Shown piece by piece: positions 10,783 through 22,000 of a DNA stretch of 60,000 nt; position 1 is the stretch's first letter, and the number at the start of each line of letters is the position of its first letter. Made by a program: the position numbers and the translations under genes. Where the stretch lies: positions 23,500,001-23,560,000 of the forward strand of contig OX485806.1 in NCBI GenBank assembly GCA_950295325.1. The letters are read 5' to 3'. Origin of the DNA: Polytrichum commune. Its lineage: Eukaryota; Streptophyta; Polytrichopsida; Polytrichales; Polytrichaceae. The notes beneath the pieces are model-generated. The model did not search any database. It was given only the letters and a program-made list of their open reading frames with translations, and was not told the DNA's origin.

Positions 10783-11283
10783 CCGCGTCACTGAGGCGCA
10801 GATTAGGGAGCCGGGCTTGTGGCCGGCTCCCACAATCTGAGCCGTTCACTTCTAAACATTCATCCAACGGTTGAAAATATCCTAGGTGGCGGGCGCCCAT
10901 GGTCGGGCACGGGTCCCAAACGCGGGCGGGCATGCAAGGTCCGGCATGGGTCCCGGAACGCAGCTCCCCATTAACTGTGATCCAAATTAATTGATGTCCA
11001 AATTAATTAATGTCAAGTGAGGAGAGGGCATTAGAATTAATTGACATCAATTAATTTGGACATCGATTAATTTGGACCGCAGTTAATGGGGAGTTGTGTT
11101 TCGGGACCCGTGCCGGACCTTGCATGCCCGCCCGCGTTTGGGACCCGTGCCCGACCATGGGCGCCCGCCACCTAGGATATTTTCAACCGTTGGATGAATG
11201 TTTAGAATTGAACGGCTCAGATTGTGGGAGCTGGCCACAGGCCCGGCTCCCTAATTTGCGCCTCAGTGACGCGGTTAGCACAC
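10774..11283. mobile_element. MULE-like foldback element, 9-bp TSD
   Basis: The 492-bp element (10,783-11,274) is almost entirely an inverted repeat. Arms of about 235 bp, starting CCGCGTCACTGAGGCGCA, pair with roughly ten mismatches around a short AT-rich loop. It is flanked by perfect 9-bp duplications TTAGCACAC (10,774-10,782 and 11,275-11,283). Long TIRs with 9-bp duplications are typical of Mutator-like elements. The right arm (about 46,815-46,835) carries one TTAGCACAC-equivalent and no insert. The arms are much more GC-rich than the surroundings. Confidence 0.88.
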
Positions 11284-11540
11284 CGTCCACCGGGCGCCCA
11301 GTCGCGGACCGCGAGTTGGCATTGCAACACGGCTCCCTAGCCTCAACGAACGAGTTAACGGTAACCAGGGTTAGAACTCCATGGTTAGCTAAACCAAACC
11401 TCAGGGTAAGTGACACATGGTCAGTATATATGCCCGGTCATGTCAGCACGCCCAAACAATTGCCAGCGCAGACCCGAAGCCAATTGTGGTTAAGTTAAAT
11501 CAAGACCTGTGGTTTATGTTCGCGTTCGCGCTCCACAACG

Positions 11541-11876
11541 CGCTCTCTGTGTCTCTTTGTCACTCTGGGACCCCTCTCGATCTCCTGCTCGCTCGCTTCA
11601 TCTCCTCCCGGGCGATTTTCCTTGGGCCCCCCTTGCTGGCCGGGGCGTAAAGAGGTTTGATTGCTCCTGCAGAGGAATCATGCGTGGGAATTTTTTCGGT
11701 GGAGTTGGGGAGCGTGGATCGCGAGGTTCGGTCGCCATGTTGCTCCGCCCTAGCGCCCGCGTGGAGGTTCGCAAGAAAGGGTACAAGCTGGCGGTGGACG
11801 CAGATGAGGCGCGTAGGAAGCCGGAGGAGGGCATGGTGGAGATTCGGAAGAGCAAGAGGGAGGACAACCTCCTGAA
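11541..11876 (+). pseudogene. Captured importin-alpha 5' leader and exon 1 (IBB domain), left arm
   Basis: Homologous to 33,653-33,983 of the intact gene: CT-rich leader, start codon (11,737) and the first 46 codons of the importin-beta-binding domain. Similarity stops within CCTCCTGAA, after which repeat R begins (AACAACACTAG). Four bases, TGAA, are common to exon and repeat at the junction. Changes against the parent include S2L and R29P. The frame stays open through a retroposon inserted downstream and ends at 12,018 (93 codons). It lacks all ARM repeats and the KKRR cluster, so it cannot act as a transport receptor. Confidence 0.85.
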
Positions 11877-11893
11877 CAACACTAGTCATTTTG

Positions 11894-12050
11894 GAAAGGC
11901 CCATGTAGTTTTTTTTTTTTTTTTGAGACAGAAGGCCAAACGACCAGCGCCAAAATGGATACCACAAAAAAAAAACACGCGCCCTCACAGAGGGGAGGCG
12001 GGCCCCTCGGGCGCGTGAACACCGCCACGTAAAGAAAGGCCCATGTAGTT
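11894..12050 (-). mobile_element. Short poly-A retroposon with 17-bp target duplication
   Basis: Insert 11,911-12,033 begins with a T-tract, so its poly-A tail lies on the minus strand. It is flanked by perfect 17-bp repeats GAAAGGCCCATGTAGTT (11,894-11,910 and 12,034-12,050). The same site in block R copy 2 (22,022-22,038) and in the right arm (46,191-46,207) holds a single copy of this sequence and no insert. The 5' part is GC-rich (GCGCCCGAGGGGCCCGCC on the minus strand). I see no convincing tRNA A/B boxes, so it may derive from another small RNA or a truncated transcript. Confidence 0.9.
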
Positions 12051-12250
12051 CGGAAGGGTCAAATGCAAACATTTTTATAGAAATTAGATATGCTTCATGT
12101 GATCTTTGTTGCATTGTCTTCATAACGTAATTACTAATCCAAATGAATTATTGGACTAGGTAAGGGGACCATAGTGCTCAAAGTGTCCAAGATAGACTCT
12201 TCTACCGTATATCCCTATGCGCCCCATGATTCATAAGTTAAGTTGAGCAT

Positions 12251-12865
12251 CCTAAGGTCCCGGGTACTCAACTCCCGTATTATATGGTCATGATTATAAT
12301 CACTTATAATGCGTTTTAGTCCAATATTGAGTGATACAATTTGTTTTAATGTAGGAAACCCTTGTAGCCCCTTGTAACAAGGAATCCAAAAATGTAATTA
12401 TATATAGAAAATGAATATATTTTGAAGCATATAATTACATTAAAAACCTAATTATATTATTTTTTAATACATGTACCATAGGTCAAACTACCCAACTTTT
12501 TGGACTTTTTAATAAAATTTTAACATTGTGAATGAATTATAATTTTAATGGGAGGCAACTATTCGTGGCTTATAATTTTAATGCGAGGCTTAATAAATAT
12601 GCAACCCAACTTTTTTTTCATCTCATTTATTTAATTTGGTCTTCACCCAGCTTTTTTTTCATTTCATTTTATTTAATTTGGTCTTTACCCAACTTTTTTT
12701 TCATCTCATTTTATTTAATTTGGTCTTCACCCAACTTTTTGATCATTTTAATTTGATATAATTTGATATAATTTGATATAATTTTTACAAAAGCCGTCCT
12801 CTAAGCCGTTATAAGTACGATGCCCCCTGCGTATAATATGGGAGTTGCGTACCCGGGCCTAAGGT
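12251..12865. mobile_element. MITE of the CCCGGGTA family, perfect 8-bp TSD
   Basis: Element 12,259-12,857 (599 bp). TIRs start CCCGGGTACTCAACTCCC and CCCGGGTACGCAACTCCC; 24 of 26 bases match over the full TIR. The target duplication is CCTAAGGT on both sides (12,251-12,258 and 12,858-12,865). The interior is AT-rich with a tandemly repeated TTTAATTTGGTCTTCACCCA-like unit (about 12,610-12,740) and has no transposase. Block R copy 2 has the unoccupied site (22,239-22,246). Confidence 0.9.
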
Positions 12866-13589
12866 ATATACTTATATCTGTGCACTCACTTCTAGTAAGG
12901 ATATAAAACAAGCAATTACCAAATCCAAATCGTGCATGTAACCATCTTCCTCAAAAAAATTGGAGCTCATATGAGTATCTTTCAATATCAAAGTAAAGAT
13001 TGTCACGTTCATAATATGGTCATATACCCCCCCCCCCCAAACCCCCCTCCCTTCCAAATATGTTGACTTATGAACATAAAATAGTTAGCATATTTTGAAT
13101 ACATAGTCCAATCTCTTTCAAACACATGTTTATTTATTGTCCATTGTTAGATCCACACCTAACCACATACCAATCAAATATAAGTGTCTAAACTATTGCT
13201 ATGTTGGAATTAGGCACGTCTACTTAAAAGCTCAAAGCATTGGATGCATTTCAATCCGGTCCACCGTCCCTTGTATGCCAAGGCAACATGGCCCCCACCA
13301 CAACACCTAAGTAGGTGACCAAAACTACAAGGCACCATTGAACCCCCCCCCCCAACCAACTAAACCCTAGGACCCGTCCCCGTTGACCGAGTCTCGGAAC
13401 CAAGCCAACACTACTTAGTTGCTTGCGTGGCATTGGGAAGGGAATCAACTCGAGCATGTATCTTAAGTATTTAAAGAGCTCCGGCTTGTTGATTGTTTCT
13501 TGTTCCAATACATGTGCAACCAAGCTATTGGATAAAATTGTCATGATGAAACACTATGATACTTTCGGAAGTAACTTCAAGGATGTGAG

Positions 13590-15294
13590 AGTTATGGAAT
13601 TTGGACTTGGCGTTGTTGTTTGATAGGTGGGATCCTTATGCCTACATGGGTCCCCTATATTCTTAAATTGGCTAAGTCTTTGCGTAAGCTTACACAAACT
13701 TTTAAAACTATGTTGGATAAGGACATCCAAACAAGTTGAGCCTATTGTTTGAATTGCGAAACTTAGTTTTGTCCAATTCCATCAAGGTTGTGATCAAATT
13801 TGCAAAGTTAAGAAGTTATTTCAATAACCCTTAAGTGTTGTCCTAGCCCATATTGGGTCACCATCAGTGTTTTAAGAGGGGTTTGCAACATAATATGTGT
13901 TAATCAATTTGGTAGGTTGATTGTACTTAATGTTTTCATTAGGCTTCAAACTCACCCAAGGAAACAACCCAGGGCACTAGGTCTCAAGAAAAACTAAGCC
14001 AATGTCTATAAGGATTAATGTCACATTGGATTAAGGATTCTAATAACATTCTAGGTCTTTTACTCCTTCACTTCTTCTTTATTAAACTTAATATCCACTC
14101 TCATGGTTCATTGTGTTTTCTCAGTCATGTGTGATTCAATCCTATGTGTGTGTGAACTTCTATTACTCTCATTTCATCCTCTAAATCCGTCACAAGCCTC
14201 AAAAGCTTGGCAAGTATTAAATGGCTTATAGTCATGACAATGTCCGGGGTAATGTCTTTTGAGAAATTGCATCGTCTCTAATTGACATGAATTATGCTTG
14301 GGATAATCTCAAATACAATTCATTTCAATTAACTTACAATCATCATGTCAAACTTCACATTTGTAATCATCGCCTTCATCTTTGGTGGACCTGGCAACTT
14401 ATCTCAAAAATCAACCACATAGGTTAACTTAACATCAACACATCATCATATAGGCTATCTACTTTATTTTTATGCTCTTAGCCTATCTTGCGCACACAAA
14501 TAATCTTTATTATTTGTCATTTCATTATGTAAGGTGAAGTCTTTCTCTTTTCTAGGTAATGTCCTTTCTCTAGATTGAATCTCAACTTTTGACGTGGCTA
14601 TGGCTCATCAATCTTGATGATCATTATGCCCGTCGCAAGCCTCTCTTGGCAAGCTTCTTTCTTTGGGATTACTTGCCGAACTCTCAACCTAGGGTTTGGC
14701 TATGGCCTATCAAACTAATCAGTTATGACTATGTCCATCGCATGCCACTTCCTATTTTGCTCACACTCAGTGATTCACTCTTCCCATAGGCTATGGCCTT
14801 TTTCGCACATTTCGGCTCCTTCTTACTGTTATTTGATATACGCCTCTTCCTTGGCTATTTGCCTTCTTGATCGATTATGGATCATTGTCCTCTTAATTAA
14901 TTTTCCGAGACTATTGCTCTCACTTTCATGTTCTTGGTTGATTGTTTGTCTTTACATCTCTCATGCTAAGTGTGTCTTGTTCCAAAATTATTGCTTAATA
15001 AACTTGACCTCATATCTTCTTTTGTCTTATATTTCTTTTACCTGTAAAACCTTTCTCACGTAACTTGACTTTGCCAATCATTGGCCTCACTCAAACTCGC
15101 TCTTAGTCTCACAACTCTATTGGCCTCTTGTCAAATACTATTTGCTTTCACTAAATTCATGCTCACACAACCTTTAATTAAGTACTTGCCTAATTGGCAT
15201 TCAATTGTTTTTCTCACAAGGTTATTGCCCTCTATCTTCGACAATTGGTCTTCACTTCCTATCTCAGTATAAGTGAAGCACCACTCATAATTAT
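13590..15294. other. Inner part of left arm, no recognisable gene
   Basis: Shared with 43,552-45,253 in inverted orientation. Several 60-112-codon frames (14,589-15,272) are open in both arms but show no domain that I recognise and are composed of low-complexity L/S/Y/F-rich sequence. Confidence 0.4.
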
Positions 15295-15517
15295 AGTCAA
15301 TATAATTTGCTATAAGTTATAATCACACCCTCCAAACTTAGGCAATAAACAATTGTTGCATATTAGGATATTCTCATTTATCTAATATAAACATTCCAAA
15401 ATAGCATGCAATTCATATTATACATTTTTTTAATCCAGTAGACAATGGAGTTAGTTTCAACAGACCTCAAATTAATGCTTTGGAGTAGATATAAAATCAA
15501 GTAACCATGTTGGAGTG
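15295..15517. other. Unique spacer
   Basis: AT-rich DNA between the inverted arm and block T; nothing recognised. Confidence 0.4.
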
Positions 15518-16727
15518 TCATAACTTCTAATTTATTGTAAGAGGATCAAAACATTTGTCTACATTTCTTAACTGCCCCCAAAAAATCGACAACGCCAACT
15601 TTTAGGGTTGGCATGAATGAGGGATGCTTCACCTTGATCATAGCCACAAACTCATATGTGAACATGGGACATATTTATTGAGGCTATGAGACAAATCCTT
15701 CTAAAGTACACATGTTTGATACTTTGATGATACCGCACAACATCCTTCTTCTTTTTTATAATACTTCTCAATGGACATTTGGAGATTTCAATAACGTTAA
15801 ATTACTTCTAGAAATATAGAAAATACTTATGGCCCCCGATAACCAATTCCTGTGGGCGGTTAAAGCAACTCCTATAGGTATTGAGAATTGATTCTCTTAG
15901 TAATTGGCATCTTTGGATTTGGGGAACAAGATCCATGTCCACAATAATGATACTTAGTGTAATGCACATATGTTTTTTCAAATCCTTACTGCCCCCACGA
16001 ATCACTGGGAGAATGCAACCACTCTCTAAACCCATTCACACTCTTGATTCTTGAGAATCAAAAGACTCTCTCTCTCTCTCTCTCTCTCATCAATGAAGTA
16101 TCAAGGAACCTTTTGAAGTTCCTTGATGTCCATGCTTTGAACTTTTCCATACCAATTGACTACAATTTTTTTGAGAGGCATAGCTTTGCCTCTATGTTAT
16201 AGTCATAAACATAGAAAGATAACCTTACGAACTGTCATTACATTTCACAAATTCAAACGGTTAATGATTCAAACATATTTAATTTAAAAATATTACATGA
16301 TCTCAACACATTTTGTTGTGATCACTAGATGACACTGCATCCAAAAGAAATACATGTCTAAATTGAAATGATCTCCAAAATGATTCAAAATACACATTTG
16401 AAAATTTGTAAAAATAACACATCGACTATGGTTGACATAACTCTTGTCATTGTATTGGTAGGTACAATACAAGGGCACATTTTTCCACGATCTCATATTC
16501 ATTGCAACTAATTAGACACCACTCGACAAAGATGAGACATAAATTGGGGTAATTCTTGATCACATGGGAATCAACCCTTGACGTACCGAGTGCCCCATTC
16601 ATGGTTGATAGTTGATTTCTTCTCTAGATTAACTCCACCAAACTCATTCATATGTAGTCGAAATAACTATAAAACATCAAGTCAACATGGATATATACTC
16701 ATTATCTTATGACGAGTGCAATTTGGA
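15518..16727 (+). repeat. Repeat block T, copy 1 (hairpin-rich)
   Basis: Matches 26,697-27,276 plus 29,699-30,391 in direct orientation; copy 2 is split by a 2.4-kb insert. A CT microsatellite lies at 16,065-16,088. Four short hairpins are conserved in both copies: GAGAAT/ATTCTC (15,883-15,896), TTGATTCT/AGAATCAA (16,044-16,061), ATCAAGGAAC/GTTCCTTGAT (16,100-16,127) and AGAGGCA/TGCCTCT (16,174-16,193). No protein-like frame is convincing. Confidence 0.8.
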
Positions 16728-17021
16728 TAAAATAGAATAAATCAACGGTTGTGAATGTTCGGAGTGTCATGGTCTCCCGGTTTTGTGTTAGGCCTACCTC
16801 CATGAGATGGGTTTTGAAAATAGTCCAAGTGACCACAAAACAAGATCCATTCAATGCCATGTAGGAATCCATGTAGACTTTACATCCATCTTGCATTCAC
16901 ATACTCCATTGATCCCTCAAGCGTAGTGTGAAGCGAACTTGGACTGGCTCTCCCTTTTCCACCAATGAGAGTGCCTGAAGTGTAATAGTCATAGGTTCTC
17001 AGTCTTGTGTGTGAAGTGGCC
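16728..17021. mobile_element. Right-end fragment of the GGGCCACTTCACAC element, SINE-free
   Basis: Matches the element at 9,592-10,469 from its ATAAAATAGAATAAATC stretch to the right TIR (GTGTGAAGTGGCC), followed by TTA. It lacks the SINE and has one copy of its target (AGTGTGAAGCGAACTTGG, from 16,924). The left end is missing, cut off at the junction with block T. Confidence 0.75.
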
Positions 17022-19990
17022 TTAAATACCTCAACAAACTCCAGATGTATAGCATCACCACTATTACCCAAATCCATAACCCAACCACCCAACACATCTT
17101 ATCTCCACAATAATTCAAGATAAATTTTAAAAGTCTCCCCAAAGTCAATTAAAGAAGCCATGCAACAAGCTAAAATATTATCCCCACCCTCAACACCACT
17201 GTGAGCCACAACCCCGCCACAAGGACAAATGCATGCCCCAAACACCAACAATGAAAACCAACGCATTGGACAACAAATAAATCTCATCACTGACACATAA
17301 ACCACTTCATGCAAAGACAAATGGGAAGCCCAAACCATTAATAAATCCTACCTAAGCCAATGGAATACAACCCCAATCACCACTTAGTGGGTAGGAGATT
17401 CCCACCTACTCCACGTAGACAACATCACCTTAAACCATAACCAATTCCTACTCCACAAAGTTACACAAGACACCTACAATAAGAACACCCTATCTGTATA
17501 CGATTCATGCATCAACTTCTCCCAATCCAAAGATCAGCGATTCATTAGATCCCCATTGGAACCCCACACTTAACACGAATATCAAAGAATGCAACCCAAA
17601 CAAAGACATCCATGCATCCCAACCCACTATCCAAATCCAAAGACCCAATGCATACATATTTGACCAAACAATAACATACATTGCCTCCATCCCACTCACA
17701 AGACTCCAATAGATGTGGGAGAGATTCACACAAAATAGAGTACACCATACTTCCAAAATGTTCAACTTCCTTCAACCACCTCCCCAAGGCTTCGCCACCA
17801 AAATATACTATGGCTAGCCCAAAGATACGTCACAATCCTACTAAAGAAAAAACCAAAAAATGCAACCCCACAACAACCACCAAACACTCCACCCATCTAC
17901 AATAAAAATAATCATAAAAGCCGACCAAATTTCAAAATCTTACTACTCCACAACCACCTTAAATGCCCAATGCAACTCACCACACAACCACGACCTACTT
18001 TTTGGTTCATCTAGACTAGATAAATCATCTAAATAGATGTAACATATACTAAATGAATAGTATATGTAACATCCACATATGTGACCACAGAGTCCAATAA
18101 AGCCTAGGAACACACAAAGATATGCACACAATCCATACCATCCCCCCACACATCATGGAGTACAACCCCATGACCGAATGACCCAAATACCTACACCAAC
18201 ACAAAAACCACTACACATCAATAATATGCATTCACAACCAAAGAACCCCCCATGAAACCAACACCTAACTCAAAACCTTACAACCAACATCTTAGAACTT
18301 TACAACATACATGTGAAAACCAACCCCATGCAATACACCAATCGAATACAAAGTCAAATTCACAAAACTATGGTGAACTACCCCCAAAATCACCCCCATC
18401 AACACTTCATGACAAAACAACCCCCCTCCCCAACATGCTATACCACATAAATACCCCCAAATATAATCTACAACAATGCGTATGCACAAACGGTTCCTTC
18501 ATACCACTAGACGAACAGGGCATAGGAAATATAACCCAATTAACAACCTCCACAATGCATGAAGACTCCATGTACTACCAAACATACTACATGCAAAACT
18601 ATACACCTTGTTATTGACCTCACCGCCATAACAGACCAGCCGGAAGACACATACATATTTACCGACAACCTAAATAGCATATACCTTGTTGACAACCACA
18701 TCCACCATCCACCATCCCTCATTCCAACACGATCACCTCAATATATCGCATATCTTAGCCATAGTCCACCAAATTCTATGGACCAAACTCAACATCACAA
18801 TACAAAAAATCACAGTGCATAATGGGATATGGGGTGACGGATTGCAAATCAACTAGAAAACAAAGGAACTACCCGAAACAAAGGATAGATAAACTTATCC
18901 CCACACCCCACATCCATATAGCACACACCATACCTTATTGGCTCAACAAAATCCCAATATGTGAACACCAAGGAGAAATCTACAACCTCCAAACATACAC
19001 AAATAAATACCACTATAAAAAAAATCTACAAATCGCAAAACTAATTTCACCCACATTAACAAGAGGGTATCTAATGAGCAAATCAACCAAAAACTTTCAA
19101 ACCACTTCTAAAATTCTCCAAGGCATATATGATGCACAATTCGCACAAACCTTAAAATTTTGATACGCTCAATACATGGGTAACCATACAAAAAACCTCG
19201 TCTGGCCATTAACACCCCTGAGCCAAATTGCATACTCTGCCCAAACCATGCAATCGACACATGGTCACACCTCCTCTCCACTTGCACTTACCCACACATA
19301 AAACACCTTTGCATATCTTGACATAACAATGATGTACACCAAATAGTCCACACACTCCAATCCAACAAACATATAAGGTGCGATACCCTTGTAGATGCCA
19401 ACAATCAACACACCCGATTTCAAGACTTCACAATCACACAATGGTTAATACAATGCAAATGCTCCCCAACACATGCACATGCATGGCCAAGCTAAGACTT
19501 GACATCTTACGTATCCTAGGAGCCCCCGTAGACAATCACAGATACATCCTTGCAAAACCATCACACAACATACAATTCATAGAATTTACCTATTGCCATG
19601 ATAGATTCCCCAACACCGCCATAAGAAAAAAATCCAACAAATATGACCCCCTCATCCAAACATTAGAAATGTCAGTTCGAATGTTAATCCCCTTGTCCCC
19701 ATCACAACAAAGGTACGCAAAGTTATACACAAACAATCACTAGAGGTTTTAGAAAACCTCCAAGTACCCCCATGAGAAGTCAAATTGTTCATGATAAACA
19801 TACACCAAATAGCTATAAAATACCTCACATATCTTGTCCTCGAGAAAAAGAAGCTTGACAATAACCAAGCCCTAGTTGACCCACCTATGTGACCTCAAGC
19901 ACCATAACCAATTACATTGACATCCCACAAAGACACCCTTCCCTAAAACTATTACGTAATGGAGCCCACCTCCGGAAGGTAAGAAGCACC
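17022..19990 (+). pseudogene. Decayed non-LTR retrotransposon (RNase H, CCHC, R2-like endonuclease tail), copy 1
   Basis: A/C-rich strand with coding remnants in several frames, in the expected order. RNase H start CVCTNGSFIP is at 18,477, and the middle FTDNLNSIYLVDNHI at about 18,657. A zinc knuckle CILC...H....C (C-x2-C-x9-H-x4-C) lies at 19,229-19,285, followed by an HNNDVHQ motif. LRLDILRI then leads to EFTYCHD...KKSNKYDPLI (about 19,496-19,660), resembling the (R)PD-(D/E)-K layout of restriction-like endonucleases of R2-type LINEs. Stops and frameshifts break it. I could not find the reverse transcriptase. Related pieces lie at 40,640-41,008 (+) and 41,020-43,500 (-). Confidence 0.65.
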
Positions 19991-20890
19991 CCTGCCTTGA
20001 TGCATGATAAATAAAACGGGATCAAGGCGAGGAAGAACAAACTCCCATTCACATCAATACAAATTAAAAGCATTGATGTTAGTTTTTATTTATTTTATGA
20101 AATCAAATAACCACAAGCATGTAGGGGACATGTATTTAACATGGATGGAGGAGAGGCATGCTCATCATATGCAACAATTTCATTACTTAGAGAAAGAGTG
20201 AAGCCTAGTGACATGTTTGTTGTCACTGACAACAATGTAAGAGATGACTTGGGATGTGATTGGGAAGTACATTGCCTTGTCACTAGGGACATGTGCAAGC
20301 ATGGTAAAGTGGACCAAAAAAACGTTTCGGTATCTCAAAACCATAGTTTTTTTTGGTCAAATGCCTAAAAGTAGTAGCAAAATGTTATCGAAATTGGACA
20401 TATTTTCATGGTGACCTCTAGTGTTGTGTGAAGTACTCAGATGTAGAATATGGAGATGAGATCTTCAAAAATTAACATTCTCAAAAGCAAATAGCTAGAT
20501 ATAGTTTGGTCGTAAATTTCATGACCTTAACTTTTTGGAACTTGAATTATATTATTTCATGTTCTTTTTTATCATATCTTAAACATTTTTTGACAATTAC
20601 TTGTTCAATGTCACCACCTACACTATCTTCTAAAATATGTGCACTTTTTTGTGAACATAAATTGCTTAACTTCTGTAGATCAACATTTTAGCTATTTATG
20701 ATCTTTTTTCCACAAGATTCAACGTCAATAATTTTTTTTAAAAGAATTGAATCACTTTCACCTAAATATGCGCAAAAATCAAGAGCCAACCACTTTATCA
20801 TGCTTGCACTTGGACATCACTTTCTAGATGTCATTGAATGACCTTGGTCGTGACAAAATAGGGTGTAATAAAGACGGCGGCCTCATCACC
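19991..20890. other. No recognisable feature
   Basis: AT-rich; short frames on both strands without motifs. Confidence 0.4.
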
Positions 20891-21667
20891 GTTGGGAATG
20901 TGAATCTCCACGTTGGGGATAGGCCTACCAAACAAGCCTACTTATCCAGGGGATCGACTCTTGGTTGTTGAGAGTTTTGGACCACATGCGTGTGTGTAGT
21001 AAGACCTCGAAAACAAACCCAACAGGAGGAAAAAAAACTAATCATCAGTGCAAGACTTCTTACCTTGAGATCGAATGCACATGTACTCATAACAGTTGGA
21101 AAATGTCTCCGCTGTAGGATGACCTAGATGAATAGGTATACCACACAAAATCCATTTCTATCAGAGATGATTGTTACAAAATCATAATGTGTAACATACT
21201 GGGACACTGGAATATGTCCCATGAAATGCATTGATATGATGCATTATATATACATATGAAATGCATTTCAAATGCATTTCAAATGTGCATAACATCACAC
21301 AGTTACTTGGTTGTGTTCCGTGGGACTAGGTATCACAGGAGCATGATCCTTCTTTAATTTCAGGATGTCCCATTTATTGGGAGTACTCAAGTTGTAAACT
21401 GTGAGCTTTTTGATAAGCGACGGTAAATTATCAAAGTATTTTAACTGCAATCTCTTTCTTTAGAAAGAGATCATCATGTACTTGCTTAGTAATGTTATTT
21501 GTAGGGTCTCATTAGACTCCCATTACAAACTTACATGTCGAAGCCCACTCAAGCCAAAGCAATGCCCTACTTATACATAGCAGCCTCACATGACCTCCAC
21601 ACGTGCATAACATTCTCCAAAATGCCAAATACAATCACTGTCTAAAATGATAAGGAAGAAGTAAGAA
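20891..21667 (+). repeat. Repeat block S, copy 2
   Basis: Direct copy of 7,206-8,020 without the microsatellite expansion. Confidence 0.8.
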
Positions 21668-22000
21668 GGTTCAATTTGGGTTTGAGGAGTAAGAGACTAT
21701 GGACATCCCAAGACATAGATTCAAGCATCTAGTGCCCTTGTCCTCAACACCCACATAACAACCATGGGTTGCTGAGATTTTATGTGGAATAGTCATAGCC
21801 ACCTTCCCAAATGTGTTAATCCATTCAAGCGCCAATTTGCGCACGATACGTTCGCACCCAACTCCATTAGTAATCCCAAATTCCAAACCCTACTTTTTGT
21901 TCTTAAAGTAGGCAGCTACATGCTCCAACGTGCACATTTATTGTATCATTCTTTGGACCAAAAAAAATGCAGCTCGTTGGTTGGAGGATACAAAATGTCA
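21668..22000. other. Unique segment between blocks S and R
   Basis: Contains overlapping frames on both strands (71 and 73 codons) with no recognised motif. The junction with block R is at TGAACAACACTAG. Confidence 0.4.

Larger units (their letters stand above)
11873..13589 (+). repeat. Repeat block R, copy 1
   Basis: Shared with 22,001-23,872 (direct) and 45,254-46,229 (inverted). Block R begins TGAACAACACTAGTC. This copy contains two insertions missing from the others, a retroposon (11,911-12,033) and a TIR element (12,259-12,857). C-tracts at about 13,027 and 13,345 vary in length among the copies. Confidence 0.85.
8543..15294 (+). repeat. Left arm of a large inverted repeat
   Basis: This arm is the inverted counterpart of 43,552-49,057. 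Outer boundary: CATGTGGTCATTCTC here against GAGAATGACCACATG at 49,043-49,057. Inner boundary: CTCATAATTAT here against ATAATTATGAG at 43,552. Arms are 6.75 and 5.5 kb. Much of the difference comes from insertions only in this arm: a 492-bp foldback, a roughly 140-bp retroposon and a 599-bp MITE. Elsewhere the arms differ by scattered substitutions and small indels. Confidence 0.85.

Noticed and set aside
10783-11876. Pack-MULE capture of the importin exon
   Set aside because: The exon fragment lies outside the MULE-like TIRs, and the right arm has the exon fragment without the MULE, so the two events are independent.
11560-12123. 187-codon minus-strand frame over the captured exon
   Set aside because: Antisense shadow of the importin leader and exon 1.
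13022-13040. Poly-C tracts as regulatory G-quadruplex sites
   Set aside because: They are mononucleotide runs of variable length in every block R copy, more likely slippage tracts.
14589-15272. Coding region in the inner inverted arm
   Set aside because: Frames are leucine/serine-rich without motifs and overlap each other; similarity between arms only reflects the duplication.
17681-18822. Several H/T/P/N-rich plus-strand frames as genes
   Set aside because: The strand is A/C-rich and low in stops; only the LINE-type motifs are meaningful.
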